Below, piece by piece: positions 24,601 through 34,165 of a DNA stretch of 64,000 bases. The DNA is taken from assembly GCA_036971475.1 (NCBI GenBank), contig JBAIZL010000001.1, positions 76,282,271 through 76,346,270 of the forward strand, written 5' to 3'. The notes under the pieces were generated by a model that searched no databases, was not told the DNA's origin, and saw only the letters and a program-made list of their open reading frames with translations. The stretch's first letter is position 1, and every line of letters begins with the position of its first letter. Origin of the DNA: Prosapia bicincta (Eukaryota; Arthropoda; Insecta; Hemiptera; Cercopidae). A program made the position numbers and the translations under genes.

Positions 24601-26860
24601 CATATTGATGACCACGAAGGTTATTTATGTACAAGGAACGTATATGTACACGAAGGTAATTGAAGTAGGCCTACACGCAGGTAATTGATGCACATGAAGC
24701 TTATTCAGGTTAACGAGGGTTATTGATATACAAGAAGGTTTACTCGAAGATTATTGAGGTAAAAAAAGGTTACAATTTACTCGAAAGTACCTGATGTACG
24801 CGAAGGTTATCAATGTACAAGAAACATATTGATGACCACGAAGGTTATTTATGTACAAGGAACGTATATGTACACGAAGGTAATTGAAGTACACGCAGGT
24901 TATTGATGCACATGAAGCTTATTCAGGTTAACGAGGGTTATTGATATACAAGAAGGTTTACTCGAAGATTATTGAGGTAAAAAAAGGTTACAATTTACTC
25001 GAAAGTACCTGATGTACGCGAAGGTTATCAATGTACAAGAAACATATTGATGACCACGAAGGTTATTTATGTACAAGGAACGTATATGTACACGAAGGTA
25101 ATTGAAGTACACGCAGGTTATTGATGCACATGAAGCTTATTCAGGTTAACGAGGGTTATTGATATACAAGAAGGTTTACTCGAAGATTATTGAGGTAAAA
25201 AAAGGTTACAATGTACTCGAAAGTACCTGATGTACGCGAAGGTTATCAATGTACAAGAAACATATTGATGTACACGAAGGTTATTTATGTACAAGGAACG
25301 TATATGTACACGAAGATAATTGAAGTACACGCAGGTTATTGATGCACATGAAGCTTATTCAGGTTAACGAGGGTTATTGATATACAAGAAGGTTTACTCG
25401 AAGATTATTGAGGTAAAAAAAGGTTACAATGTACTCGAAAGTACCTGATGTACGCGAAGGTTATCAATGTACAAGAAACATATTGATGACCACGAAGGTT
25501 ATTTATGTACAAGGAACGTATATGTACACGAAGGTAATTGAAGTACACGCAGGTTATTGATGCACATGAAGCTTATTCAGGTTAACGAGGGTTATTGATA
25601 TACAAGAAGGTTTACTCGAAGATTATTGAGGTAAAAAAAGGTTACAATGTACTCGAAAGTACCTGATGTACGCGAAGGTTATCAATGTACAAGAAACATA
25701 TTGATGTACACGAAGGTTATTTATGTACAAGGAACGTATATGTACACGAAGATAATTGAAGTACACGCAGGTTATTGATGCACATAAAGCTTATTCATGT
25801 TAACGAGGGTTATTGATATACAAGAAGGTTTTTGATTAACACGAAGATTATTGAGGTAAAATAAGGTTACAATTTACTCAAAAGTACCTGATGTACGCGA
25901 AGGTTATCAATGTACAAGAAACATATTGATGTACACGAAGGTTATTTATGTACAAGGAACGTATATGTACACGAAGGTAATTGAAGTACACGCAGGTTAT
26001 TGATGCACATGAAGCTTATTCAGGTTAACGAGGGCTATTGATATACAAGAAGGTTTTTGATTAACACGAAGATTATTGAGGTAAAACAAGGTTACAATGT
26101 ACTCGAAAGTACCTGATGTACGCGAAGGTTATCAATGTACAAGAAACATATTGATGTACATGAAGCTTATTCAGGTTAACGAGGGTTATTGATATACAAG
26201 AAGGTTTTTGATTAACACGAAGATTATTGAGGTAAAACAAGGTTACAATGTACTCGAAAGTACCTGATGTACGCGAAGGTTATCAATGTACAAGAAACAT
26301 ATTGATGCACATGAAGCTTATTCAGGTTAACGAGGGTTATTGATATACAAGAAGGTTTTTGATTAACACGAAGATTATTGAGGTAAAACAAGGTTACAAT
26401 TTACTCAAAAGTACCTGATGTACGCGAAGGTTATCAATGTACAAGAAACATATTGATGTACACGAAGGTTATTTATGTACAAGGAACGTATATGTACACG
26501 AAGGTAATTGAAGTACACGCTGGTTATTGATGCACATGAAGCTTATTCAGGTTAACGAGGGTTATTGATATACAAGAAGGTTTTTGATTAACACGAAGAT
26601 TATTGAGGTAAAACAAGGTTACAATGTACTCGAAAGTACCTGATGTACGCGAAGGTTATCAATGTACAAGAAACATATTGATGTACATGAAGGTTATTGA
26701 TGTACTAGGAATGTGTTGATGTACATTATGGTTTATTTACGAAGGTTATTTTATGTACACGAAGGTTATCAATGAAGGCTATTGATGTACAGAAGAAACT
26801 AATGAGGTAAACAAAGGTTATTGCTGTTTACGGTAATTTTTGTAGATGAATATATAATAA
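21700..26860 (+). repeat. Satellite C: ~19-bp monomer with 218/224-bp higher-order unit
   Basis: The edges show a diverged ~19-bp monomer (cgaaggttattgatctaca). From about 22.9 to 25.8 kb a unit of 218 bp dominates: cgagggttattgatatac recurs at 22940, 23158, 23376 and 23594. A 224-bp variant (23.8-24.7 kb) carries a 6-bp insertion that makes aggcct. Shorter deleted units appear near 26.1-26.3 kb. No frame stays open across units. Confidence 0.95.
21815..21905. repeat. Short foldback inside the start of satellite C
   Basis: Arms containing tatataggctaatg and cattagcctatata with gtctg/cagac extensions are separated by about 10 bases. A related single arm occurs at about 49528-49556 (gtctgtgatctgtcattag), so this is a dispersed element, not a part of the satellite. 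Confidence 0.6.
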
Positions 26861-27783
26861 AAAGTAATAAATAGGTAGATAAACCTTACTTTGCTCTTCA
26901 ACATTGTGAAATTAAAAACTGTTTTTAAATTAAAATAAAAGTATTTATTTTTCTTTTATTTTATGAAACTTTTATTAATTAAATTGTAAAATGTAGTTAA
27001 AATAGTACATCGATATTAATGTTCACAATAAATCGAATCGACTAACGAGTACTGTAGAGAGTACTCACACACTACAAACACTGTGTAAATTTAGCTCATT
27101 GCATTTGCTAATCCTACTGTTAGTTCTCTACTACAGTGATAGAGAACAGGGCATCTCCAAATCGAGGGTTATATGTACTTTGACCAACTTGAATGAGACC
27201 GTCTGTCTAATCGTATAGGTCGAAGTAGTAAGACATGCCCCCTCTATAGCCGATTCTCTGTCCGTAGTCGTATGCGTAAGGTGATTTTACACTATCTCGT
27301 TAGGTAATACCTTTACGAACTCTGAAGGAATTCATCCCTCGACTAGGAGTGGCCTGTACTCAATTCTCCAATCTCCAGCCCAATACAATTGAAGGCATTG
27401 TAAACTTGCTCTACTCTATTTAAGGAGAGTTTAGCTTATAATTCTTTAGTTAACAATTGTCCAGTCATGTTTTAGACCAGGGGTTCTCAAACTGAGGGGG
27501 GCCAGTATAATCCCTGGTTCGGATTATAGAGTTTCTAGTAGGGGCATGGATATCTGCCTACAGACGAGAGATGTGCGTACTCAATTAGATGTACCAGCGA
27601 GTAGATTGATTTGACACGTGCGTATTGAACTAAGGCATTATATTTATAGAATTTTTAACTTTTATAGTGCCTTTATATTTTTAGGTATGGTGAGCTCAAG
27701 AAAAGTGCCTCTGGAGTAGCCTAAAGGTAAAAGTCTTAATTTATTATATAGTCCTTTTCACAATTTTATTGTGGAAACTGTGA

Positions 27784-27785
<2 letters not shown>
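26861..27785. other. Unique region; hAT-like terminal motif at 27478
   Basis: No gene is recognised. At 27478 the sequence caggggttctcaaactg resembles the terminal repeat of hAT-type transposons or their MITEs; a similar end in the other orientation lies near 43607-43625 (gagaaccccc). No matching second terminus or 8-bp duplication is visible here, so it is at best a fragment. Confidence 0.35.

Positions 27786-27844
<59 letters not shown>
27786..27844. repeat. (TA)n microsatellite, left bracket of PLE
   Basis: About 58 bases of alternating AT directly next to the PLE terminal sequence, which starts with a short (GAT)n at about 27844. Confidence 0.9.
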
Positions 27845-27848
<4 letters not shown>

Positions 27849-29125
27849 ATGATGATGAAAGTACATTCGTTCATGCTGCAGTGCATAAAATCGCAGTTCC
27901 GACGTTTCGCTAGAATCTCATCTACGAGATAAACCCAACAACAGTTGAAGAGCGAGTGAAGAGCGAAGACAACTCTGCTCCTATATATAGAGGAATAAAG
28001 CCACGCCCATTGACGTCAATCCACACACACCTGAGCCAAACAATTACTCACATTCCTTTCTTTTTGTTCACCTTTCTGGTAGGTGAAAATAAATCTATCA
28101 ATGACACATTTCCACACACAGTTTGTTAAGACTCCCTTGCTTCTCTATTTCGATAGCCTCACGAATAATTCTAGTCCTGTAGTTTTCCACTTGAGCAATC
28201 TGTCGGCAAGACTGGAAATCAATGGTGTGCCCTGTGTCGCAGTGGTGCTTGTACAGAGCCGACTTTTTCTGCTTGTTTTTAAGGCCACGTTTGTGCTCCT
28301 TAAGCCTAGCTGGGATACGTCTGTTCGTTTGGCCAATGTACGATTTCTTACAAACTCCACAAGAAACGCTGTAAACGTCATGGTTTTCCAAGGAGATCGT
28401 ATCTTTGGCTTTACCAAGAACCTTGTCGATGGTGATGTTAGGTTTGTAAACAGAACGTATACCATACCTCCTAAAGAGTCTGCCAACCCTATCAGTGGTC
28501 CCTCTAATAAAAGGCAGGAAAACAGTACCAGTTTTCTCAGTCTGTTTCTCGTCCACGTCAACTGGAAGGACACTTTGTCGGTGTAACGCTTTATTAATGG
28601 CATATTCTTTATAGCCATTGCTTCTAATCACCTCTTTTATAGTAATAAGTTCATGGTCCCCCGAATGGATATCTGTTAACTTGTAAGACCGAGAGAAAAG
28701 CGTATCAGCGACAGCCTGGATCTGAGATGGGTTGTGATGTGACTCAGCGTTAAGATATCTATTGGCGTGAGTCGATTTTCTGTAGACCGAATTGTGAACA
28801 CAACCATTCTGACCCTTCCTAACCATGACGTTCAGAAACGGCAAGCAGCCATCACTCTCTAGTTCCAAAGTGAAAATTATCCTGGAGTGGTGAGAGTTGA
28901 GGTATTTAAGGAACTTGTCAAGTTCTTTGCCACCATGTTGCCAAATCATAAAGACGTAATCCACATAGCGAAACCAAGCTTTAGGCCTGAGAAAAGCATC
29001 ATTCAGGGTGTCTTGCTAATAGAACGTCATAAAAATATTCTAGCGAAACGTCGAAGAAACTGCGATTTTATGCGCTGCAGAATGAACTAATGTACTCTCC
29101 AGATAATAACTATTCATCATATTTT
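27845..29125 (-). mobile_element. 5'-truncated Penelope-like element with inverted terminal segments, between two (TA)n tracts
   Basis: Terminal segments at about 27842-27935 and 29030-29125 are inverted relative to each other; both contain ctagcgaaacgtcg, actgcgattttatgc and a ctgcag site. Between them lies the C-terminal half of a PLE protein on the minus strand. Inverted, truncated terminal repeats are typical of Penelope-like elements. (TA)n tracts abut both ends. The GAAAC-GUC part resembles a hammerhead 3' half, but CTGATGA is changed, so I do not call a ribozyme. Confidence 0.8.
28098..29015 (-). pseudogene. PLE reverse transcriptase C-terminus plus GIY-YIG endonuclease, catalytically dead
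   Basis: An in-frame TAG at 29018-29016 ends the open frame upstream, so most of the RT is missing. The visible part starts at RT motif C, which reads RYVDYVFMIW where the family has YVDD: the second catalytic aspartate is tyrosine. Then come FTLELESDGCLPFLNV and a linker. The GIY-YIG domain shows VYSVSCGVCKKSYIGQT, an Arg and RLKEHKRG, a GHTIDF piece and REAIEIEK with the catalytic-type Glu. It ends at TAA about 28098. The frame is otherwise uninterrupted for 300 codons, so truncation is fairly recent. Confidence 0.85.
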
Positions 29126-29152
29126 TCCATCCGTGAAGAAATACGTATCAAC

Positions 29153-29154
<2 letters not shown>

Positions 29155-29224
<70 letters not shown>
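29155..29224. repeat. (TA)n microsatellite, right bracket of PLE
   Basis: About 68 bases of alternating AT just beyond the right terminal segment of the PLE. Confidence 0.9.
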
Positions 29225-29227
<3 letters not shown>

Positions 29228-30052
29228 TATATATATTATAACGAAATTCATTAAGTTAAGAAAACTGTTGGTTAAATATTTGAACTTGTGAGATCGTAGT
29301 ACACGGTCGCTATCTAGCAAGGGCTGGTTTATATCTTTCGGCCAAAAACGGTTACTGCACGCATCTGGTGAGCCGTAAATATTAATAAACGTCGAAAAGT
29401 TTAATTGTAAGTAAACCAAGACGTGCCTCGTTCATGGGAGAGAAGCTTTACCTCGGACATCCACGGACCAGGGAGATTTATGACTAGGAATCCCTGAGAA
29501 TACAGAAAAACACATGCACCTGTGGGAAAGTTCAACAAATTTCCACGAAGCCCAAAAGAAAGTGAGGGAAGCGTCAAAAATGTCATAGGCTAGCCAGAGT
29601 TTGAGCGCCATAAAGGAGCCAATCGAAGAGGGGATGAAACCCATACGGATACCAACCAAGGGAAACAGGAGGAAGGCAGTCAATTTTAGTACTCGAAAGG
29701 GTCAAGCTGTAGGACTCGAGGGAGACGTAATGTTCAGTTTTAGTAAGAAATATCAAATTCAAACAAAGTAAGGGAGATTAATAGAGGGAGATTAAAGGGT
29801 AGCCAGGGAGATTATTAAATAGAAAGTGAAGTATAAAGAGGGAGATTAAAGGGTAACAAGTGAGATTAAAATAAGGGAGTGATTAATAAAGTCAGTTACG
29901 GCATAGAAGCATTTCGAGAAATTAAGAAAAGTGAAATTGATAGGAAAATATTAATAAGTGAATTTGTGTCAAGTGAAGCGAAACAAGGAACCACGCAAGT
30001 AATAAGTAATACATTTATTTTAACTTGAAGCCATCTCTCTAAAGTAACAAAC
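29225..30052. other. Unique flank of the Polinton-like element; no gene
   Basis: Contains a short purine-rich degenerate repeat of gggagattaa (about 29770-29880). Overlapping minus-strand frames at 29401-29683 have no recognised domain. This is probably the pre-insertion target locus. Confidence 0.5.
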
Positions 30053-30058
30053 ATTAAG
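30053..30058 (+). repeat. 6-bp target-site duplication, left copy (attaag)
   Basis: attaag lies immediately outside the left terminus (AGTAGG at 30059) and is repeated exactly at 42709-42714 after the right terminus (CCTACT to 42708). A 6-bp duplication with 5'-AG termini is the hallmark of Polinton/Maverick integration. Confidence 0.9.
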
Positions 30059-31190
30059 AGTAGGAATTGTGGTAGTTTGGCGCGGACCCACCCCTAACTC
30101 GGCCGCTACGTAACCTAGGACTATAGGGGTAGTTTTGGATGATGCTCAAGGTCATCCCGACCCTGACCCCAGACCCGGGGGTGGTTTTGACCACGTTCAG
30201 GGGGGTAGGGGGTAGTTTTTTCGAAAAAAAAAACAAAATCAGCCGCTACGTAACCTAGGACAATAGGGGTAGTTTCGGATGATGCGGGCCGACGTCCTGA
30301 CCCTGACCGTAGCTTTGGGGGTGGTTTCGACCACGTCTAGAGGGGTAGGGGGTGGTTTTTCGAAAAAATTTAACTCCAAGCCACTAACCTAAGCAAGTCA
30401 AATTGTATCCAACCTAACCCAACCTAAGTGTTGGGGGACATCTCAGCTACGTTTAGGACCATCCTCGGGGGGTTGTCATTGACGAAGGCAGCCCTGAAAG
30501 ACCTTGATCATAGACTGTAGGGTGTATGTGACTACGTCTAGATGTAGTTATTGGAAAACCTCGCTAGCCAAATTGTATCTAACCCAACATACTCCTAATT
30601 ACAAGGGCAACATTAGCCACGTTCAGGACCATCCCTGGGGGTTATTATGGACGAAGGCAGCCCTGAAAGACCTTGATCACTGACTACGTCTAGATGTAGT
30701 TATTGGAAAATCCCGCTAGTCAAATTGTATCTAACCCAACATAATCCTAATAACAAGGGCGATCTCTGCAACGAACAGGACCGCCCCTGGGGGTTGTTAC
30801 GGATGAAGGTGGCTCTGAAACGCCATGATCATAGACTATTGGGTTATTTGACTATGTCTAGAGGTAGTTTTTGGAAACTCTAATAGGTGTAACAACCCGA
30901 CCCTCAGCCACGTTCAGGACCCGCCCCGGAGGTGGCTACCGGCGAGGGGTTAAATTGTGGAAAGATTTTATATACATGACGATGTATCTGCGCTCGAATG
31001 ACTCTAGGTAGTAAGCCTACAGCTATAATGATATGGCCGATACGGGGCAAACGGTCATCATTGGTGAACTCAAATTTTGTCTATGCTACATTGCGACAAA
31101 GCCTTATGTTGGAAGACGCCTGACCGTGTGCCAGACGTGTACAGACAACGATAACGCGATATCAGAAAACCGCAATGATAACCGGTGACC
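30059..31190 (+). repeat. Left terminal inverted repeat of the Polinton-like element
   Basis: The outer ~190 bases match the right end with only one or two differences. Further in, similarity continues with gaps to about 31190, where ccgcaatgataaccggtgac matches the right arm near 41110. The arm contains a ~135-bp internal duplication (30105-30370, each copy starting gccgctacgtaacctagga) and a ~155-bp one (30418-30770, each with gtctagatgtagttattgg). Confidence 0.85.
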
Positions 31191-31674
31191 GCTATAGCAA
31201 GCCTAAAACACGTACGGCTATGTCGATTTGATTACTGCATCGATATACTATGTAATATCGTTATACCATGGCATACATATATAATAAAAAGTCAGCTATG
31301 TATACACCCTACAGCCAAAAATGTGTTTAAATATAATCGTATTAGGCTGATATAGTTTAAGTAAACAGATAGCTACTATGTATATATTCTATAATGTAAA
31401 TAGGCTTAGATATAAAGGTCTATGGAGAAACACTAATAACGAGGTCTATCACATAACATGAATAAATATATGCTATAAAACGAACCCAACTATCTATTCA
31501 ACAGAGTGGTTCAGCAATATAAACATATAATTTTGGATAAGGCTAACGATATAAGGAATCGAAAAGGGTAGGTATATGAAATAATATATACAATAAGTAT
31601 ATTCAGCATGACGATTTATTAAACAAACTTTTAAAATAATTTTACAGTGCATAGATATAAATTGTTCCTCAATA
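31191..31674. other. Spacer between left TIR and RING gene
   Basis: AT-rich DNA with no open frame of note, downstream (3') of the RING gene. Polyadenylation-type AATAAA or ATTAAA variants are frequent by base composition, so I do not assign one. Confidence 0.5.
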
Positions 31675-32962
31675 TTACAAATATAATTTAAATGTATCGA
31701 TGATCCGAGATCTGCAATGTGGGCAGCGAATACATCTTGAGAGACAGGTTAAGCAAAAGACATGTCCGCAAGGCGTGGCAACAGCGTTGCGAGGGTTCTC
31801 ACAACATATAATGCATAAGCCAAACTCTGCCGGTCGTGGCTGAAGGCAAAAAAAAAAGTCAATTAGTAACAAGTGTATATACATATACAAATCCTGAAAG
31901 AAACAATATGTTAGTAAATAGGTCCGGATATCCTGAAAGAAAAGCCAATTGAAATAATATGAAAATCCACCTACATTATTGGTACGCTGGACAGTGTAGT
32001 CTCCAGCCACCACAATATCCTTTAGGAACCGTCTCGTCATGCCCCAAACGTTATACGCAAAGGTCCGGCTCGTCTTGTAGCAAGATTTTGAGGCAGCCGT
32101 CCGTAGATCCCTAATAGCCAGCTGGAGCTGCATCAAGGTGTAATCCAGCGTCTGTATGCATGTGCGGGGTGAAGGCGGGTTCCTCGGTGGATGAGAAACC
32201 ATCAGGAAATCGTGCAGGCGAAACGAAAACGAATCATCACAACTATAGCGGGGTCTATGGTCTTCCTCATCGCTGTCCGTATCAATGCCGGGCGGACGGG
32301 TAGGTAAATCTCCTGGAGACGAGCCCATAGGTAGTAGTAGGGGCGAATAGGATAGCGAAGAATCTGAAAGCTCTGTGTAAGCCTAGAAAAAAAGAATCTA
32401 AATAAACTACCATCGAATATATTCTATGATCTAGGCTTTAGATAATTTGAACATGACGCTACCTCGTGTCCAAAATATGTATTAAGCGCTGTTGAAAATA
32501 GACTACCACTCATTCAATATACTGTGTGATCTAAGGCTTTTGATAAAGGCCTGACATTAACATATAATATCTCGTATCCAAAATATATATTAAACGCTAA
32601 TGAAAATAAACTACCACTCACTCAATATATTCTATGATCTAGGCTTCGGGTAATTTGAAAATGACGCTACCTCGTGTCCAAAATATGTATTAAGCGCTGT
32701 TGAAAATAGACTACCACTCATTCAATATACTGTGTGATCTAAGCCTTACAAAAATTGAAAAAGACGTGACATTAACATATAATATATCCAAAATACACCA
32801 CCACTCATTCAATATAGTGTATGACCTAGGCATTACAAAAAATGAAGTGTGAAAATATTCTCTCCTATAAATAAACACCTATTGTGTCATCTAGACTTAA
32901 CTCAATTTGAAAAAAGACTAGGTACTTACAATGCAAGTGTTTATAGGTTGTTGTGACGCCAT
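31675..32962 (-). CDS. RING-type E3 ubiquitin ligase-like protein, three exons (32962-32930, 32382-31975, 31839-31675)
   Basis: The start codon (32962-32960, context GAGATGG) lies inside the 3' end of the SOCS-box-like ORF in another frame. Exon 1 has 11 codons and ends at a strong donor (gtaagtacc, from 32929). Exon 2 begins after ttttttctag (AG 32384-32383). Intron 2 (31974-31840, 135 nt, gtaggt...ccttcag) is in phase 0 and free of stops, so retention adds 45 residues. The predicted product is 201 aa. An acidic stretch (TDSDEED) lies in the N-terminal third. All eight C3HC4 ligands are present: C156, C159, C171, H173, C176, C179, C186, C189. The RING sits at the extreme C-terminus with a hydrophobic tail, as in IAP/MDM2-type RINGs, which often act as dimers. 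Host ubiquitin manipulation is inferred. Confidence 0.75.
32395..32900. repeat. Tandem repeats inside intron 1 of the RING gene
   Basis: Segments containing gactaccactcattcaatat and ccaaaatatgtattaagcgc recur about every 120 bases (near 32480, 32610, 32710, 32800), with alternating variants. They fill most of the 547-nt intron and hold no open frame. Confidence 0.7.
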
Positions 32963-33521
32963 CTCTCGTGAATGTATGATCTACAGATTGACGGATCACA
33001 ATAGTTGATCAAAGTATAGCTCTCCTCCTGGGTTGATTGCAGAAAGTCTTCAAAACTATATAATTTAAATAACGGGCTTAAACAGATATCGCACCAGTTA
33101 TCAGAGTCTCCAATAAATTCGAAGCCGTCCACTTCAGCTATAGAGTATGTGTAACCGGCACTTTTGATGTCGAAACTATCTGCCCTACGGAGCACAAAGT
33201 TACTCAAACACTCTCGGCAAATATTATTAGACAGACCTGTGTAGTGAAATCTAATAAATTTGACAAATGTCCTCTCGTAGGCATACACAGTTACAGAGCC
33301 ACGGTGGTTCTTCAACCATAACAATACTGAAAAGTCTAAATTATTGAAATCTATAGATAAAGATTCAGATGTATCACAAGGCTTCATCAATACATAGTCT
33401 TTAAAAGATTTCATCAACACTTGCTTTACAGATACGGGTAAGTCCAAACTGTCTATATAATTTCTGTTCTGTACGCACGCGCAGACCTCAATAGCGCATA
33501 GATTAAACAAAGATAGAGACA
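32941..33521 (-). CDS. SOCS-box-like protein with CxxC pairs; start codon supplied by splicing
   Basis: The exon body opens right after an acceptor (attttacag, AG 33523-33522) with the bases TG, so an upstream exon ending in A would create ATG. The leader donor at 33882 (gcca|gtaagt) would do this in good context; an alternative donor near 33576 would also. The product is about 193 aa. Residues 4-13 match the Elongin-BC box consensus (S-L-xxx-C-xxx-V), followed by a SLDLPVSVKQVL segment in the place of the Cullin box (LPxP is imperfect). The C-terminal half has CREC and CDIC pairs, a possible zinc site. SOCS-box proteins are substrate adaptors of Cullin-RING ligases; the target here is unknown. 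The last ~7 codons overlap the RING gene start. Confidence 0.6.
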
Positions 33522-33572
33522 CTGTAAAATTTAAAAAAAAATAAACATGCTGAAACGTTTTAAAGAATAATA

Positions 33573-33869
33573 TTACTCTGTAATGGCCATATTCACGGTC
33601 TGGCCTACATGTTTGATAACAGTTAAAGATTTGCCCAACATAGAGCTCAAATCTTCCACAGTCAACGCCGTAGCGTAACGCTTTGGAAGAAAGACAGCGC
33701 GTCTGTCTTCATCATCCACCCGTAAGTCTACAAGTACGGCGGTACCATACTTTGCCTCGACAAAACGCGCATTTACAATTTTAAATGCCTTGCCTATCTT
33801 TAGATCGCGTATAGGCACAGAATCTACAGAATTTAAAGCTGAAAACTTTGCCGACACTGATGATGACAT
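33573..33869 (-). CDS. Small OB-fold-like (ssDNA-binding?) protein, 98 aa
   Basis: ATG at 33869 and TAA at 33573 give 98 residues. The core has alternating hydrophobic strands (KIGKAFKIVNARFVEAKYG, then AVLVDLRVDDEDR) and ends with VFLPKRYATALTVEDL. I recall small proteins with a similar FLPKRY pattern beside polymerases in insect mobile or viral elements, but cannot confirm it. The strand pattern and size fit an OB-fold, so a role as single-stranded-DNA-binding protein for PolB replication is a reasonable guess. It is the first gene of the minus-strand cluster. A TATA-like box lies about 85 bases upstream. Confidence 0.6.
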   Translation of the reverse strand: MSSSVSAKFSALNSVDSVPIRDLKIGKAFKIVNARFVEAKYGTAVLVDLRVDDEDRRAVFLPKRYATALTVEDLSSMLGKSLTVIKHVGQTVNMAITE

Positions 33870-33881
33870 TTTTACTACTTA

Positions 33882-33960
33882 CTGGCAAACACACACACAC
33901 ACACAGATCACTTGAAACACAGACTATGCAAAAGCACTATATCTCCACCTGTATATAATG
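33882..33960 (-). promoter_or_regulatory. Putative promoter and spliced leader of the small-gene cluster
   Basis: On the minus strand a TATATA box lies at 33957-33952. Transcription starting near 33925 would give a leader of about 40 nt ending at a good donor (gcca|gtaagt, GT at 33882-33881), only 13 bases before the 98-aa ORF start. Unspliced RNA would express the OB-like ORF; splicing to the acceptor at 33522 would express the SOCS-box-like ORF instead. The start site is inferred. Confidence 0.45.
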
Positions 33961-34165
33961 TTTTATACATAGCTGTGGAAGAGTCCATTTGAGAGGTGAG
34001 TGGACGAGTCCAAGCAAGTTGGACTGATCCATAATTACGTCACAACCACACTATATCTCCACCTGTACATAATGTTTTATACATAGCTGTGGAAGAGTCC
34101 ATTTGAGAGGTGAGTGGACGAGTCCAAGCAAGTTGGACTGATCCATAATTACGTCACAACCGCGA
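33938..34165 (+). repeat. 114-bp tandem duplication carrying the shared upstream element
   Basis: Two copies offset by 114 bases each contain ctatatctccacctgta, tttatacatagctgtggaa, gagtccatttgagaggtg and gtggacgagtcc. A diverged copy in the opposite orientation lies upstream of PolB (40964-41007). Confidence 0.8.

Noticed and set aside
10205..26860. CRISPR-like regular repeats
   Set aside because: The arrays are contiguous satellites with no unique spacers between repeats, in eukaryotic DNA.
27900..27940. Hammerhead in the left end of the 28-kb PLE
   Set aside because: gaaacgtc and gatgag are present, but the first two core bases are changed and no stem I pairing is seen; likely decayed.
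28083..28618. Plus frame of 167 codons and minus frame of 157 codons over the PLE
   Set aside because: Shadows of the PLE protein; no motif in these frames, while the chosen minus frame has RT and GIY-YIG motifs.
32328..32330. Met at 32328 as the start of the RING protein
   Set aside because: The frame stays open upstream exactly to a strong acceptor, and an upstream in-phase exon with ATG and a strong donor exists; kept only as an alternative if intron 1 is not spliced.
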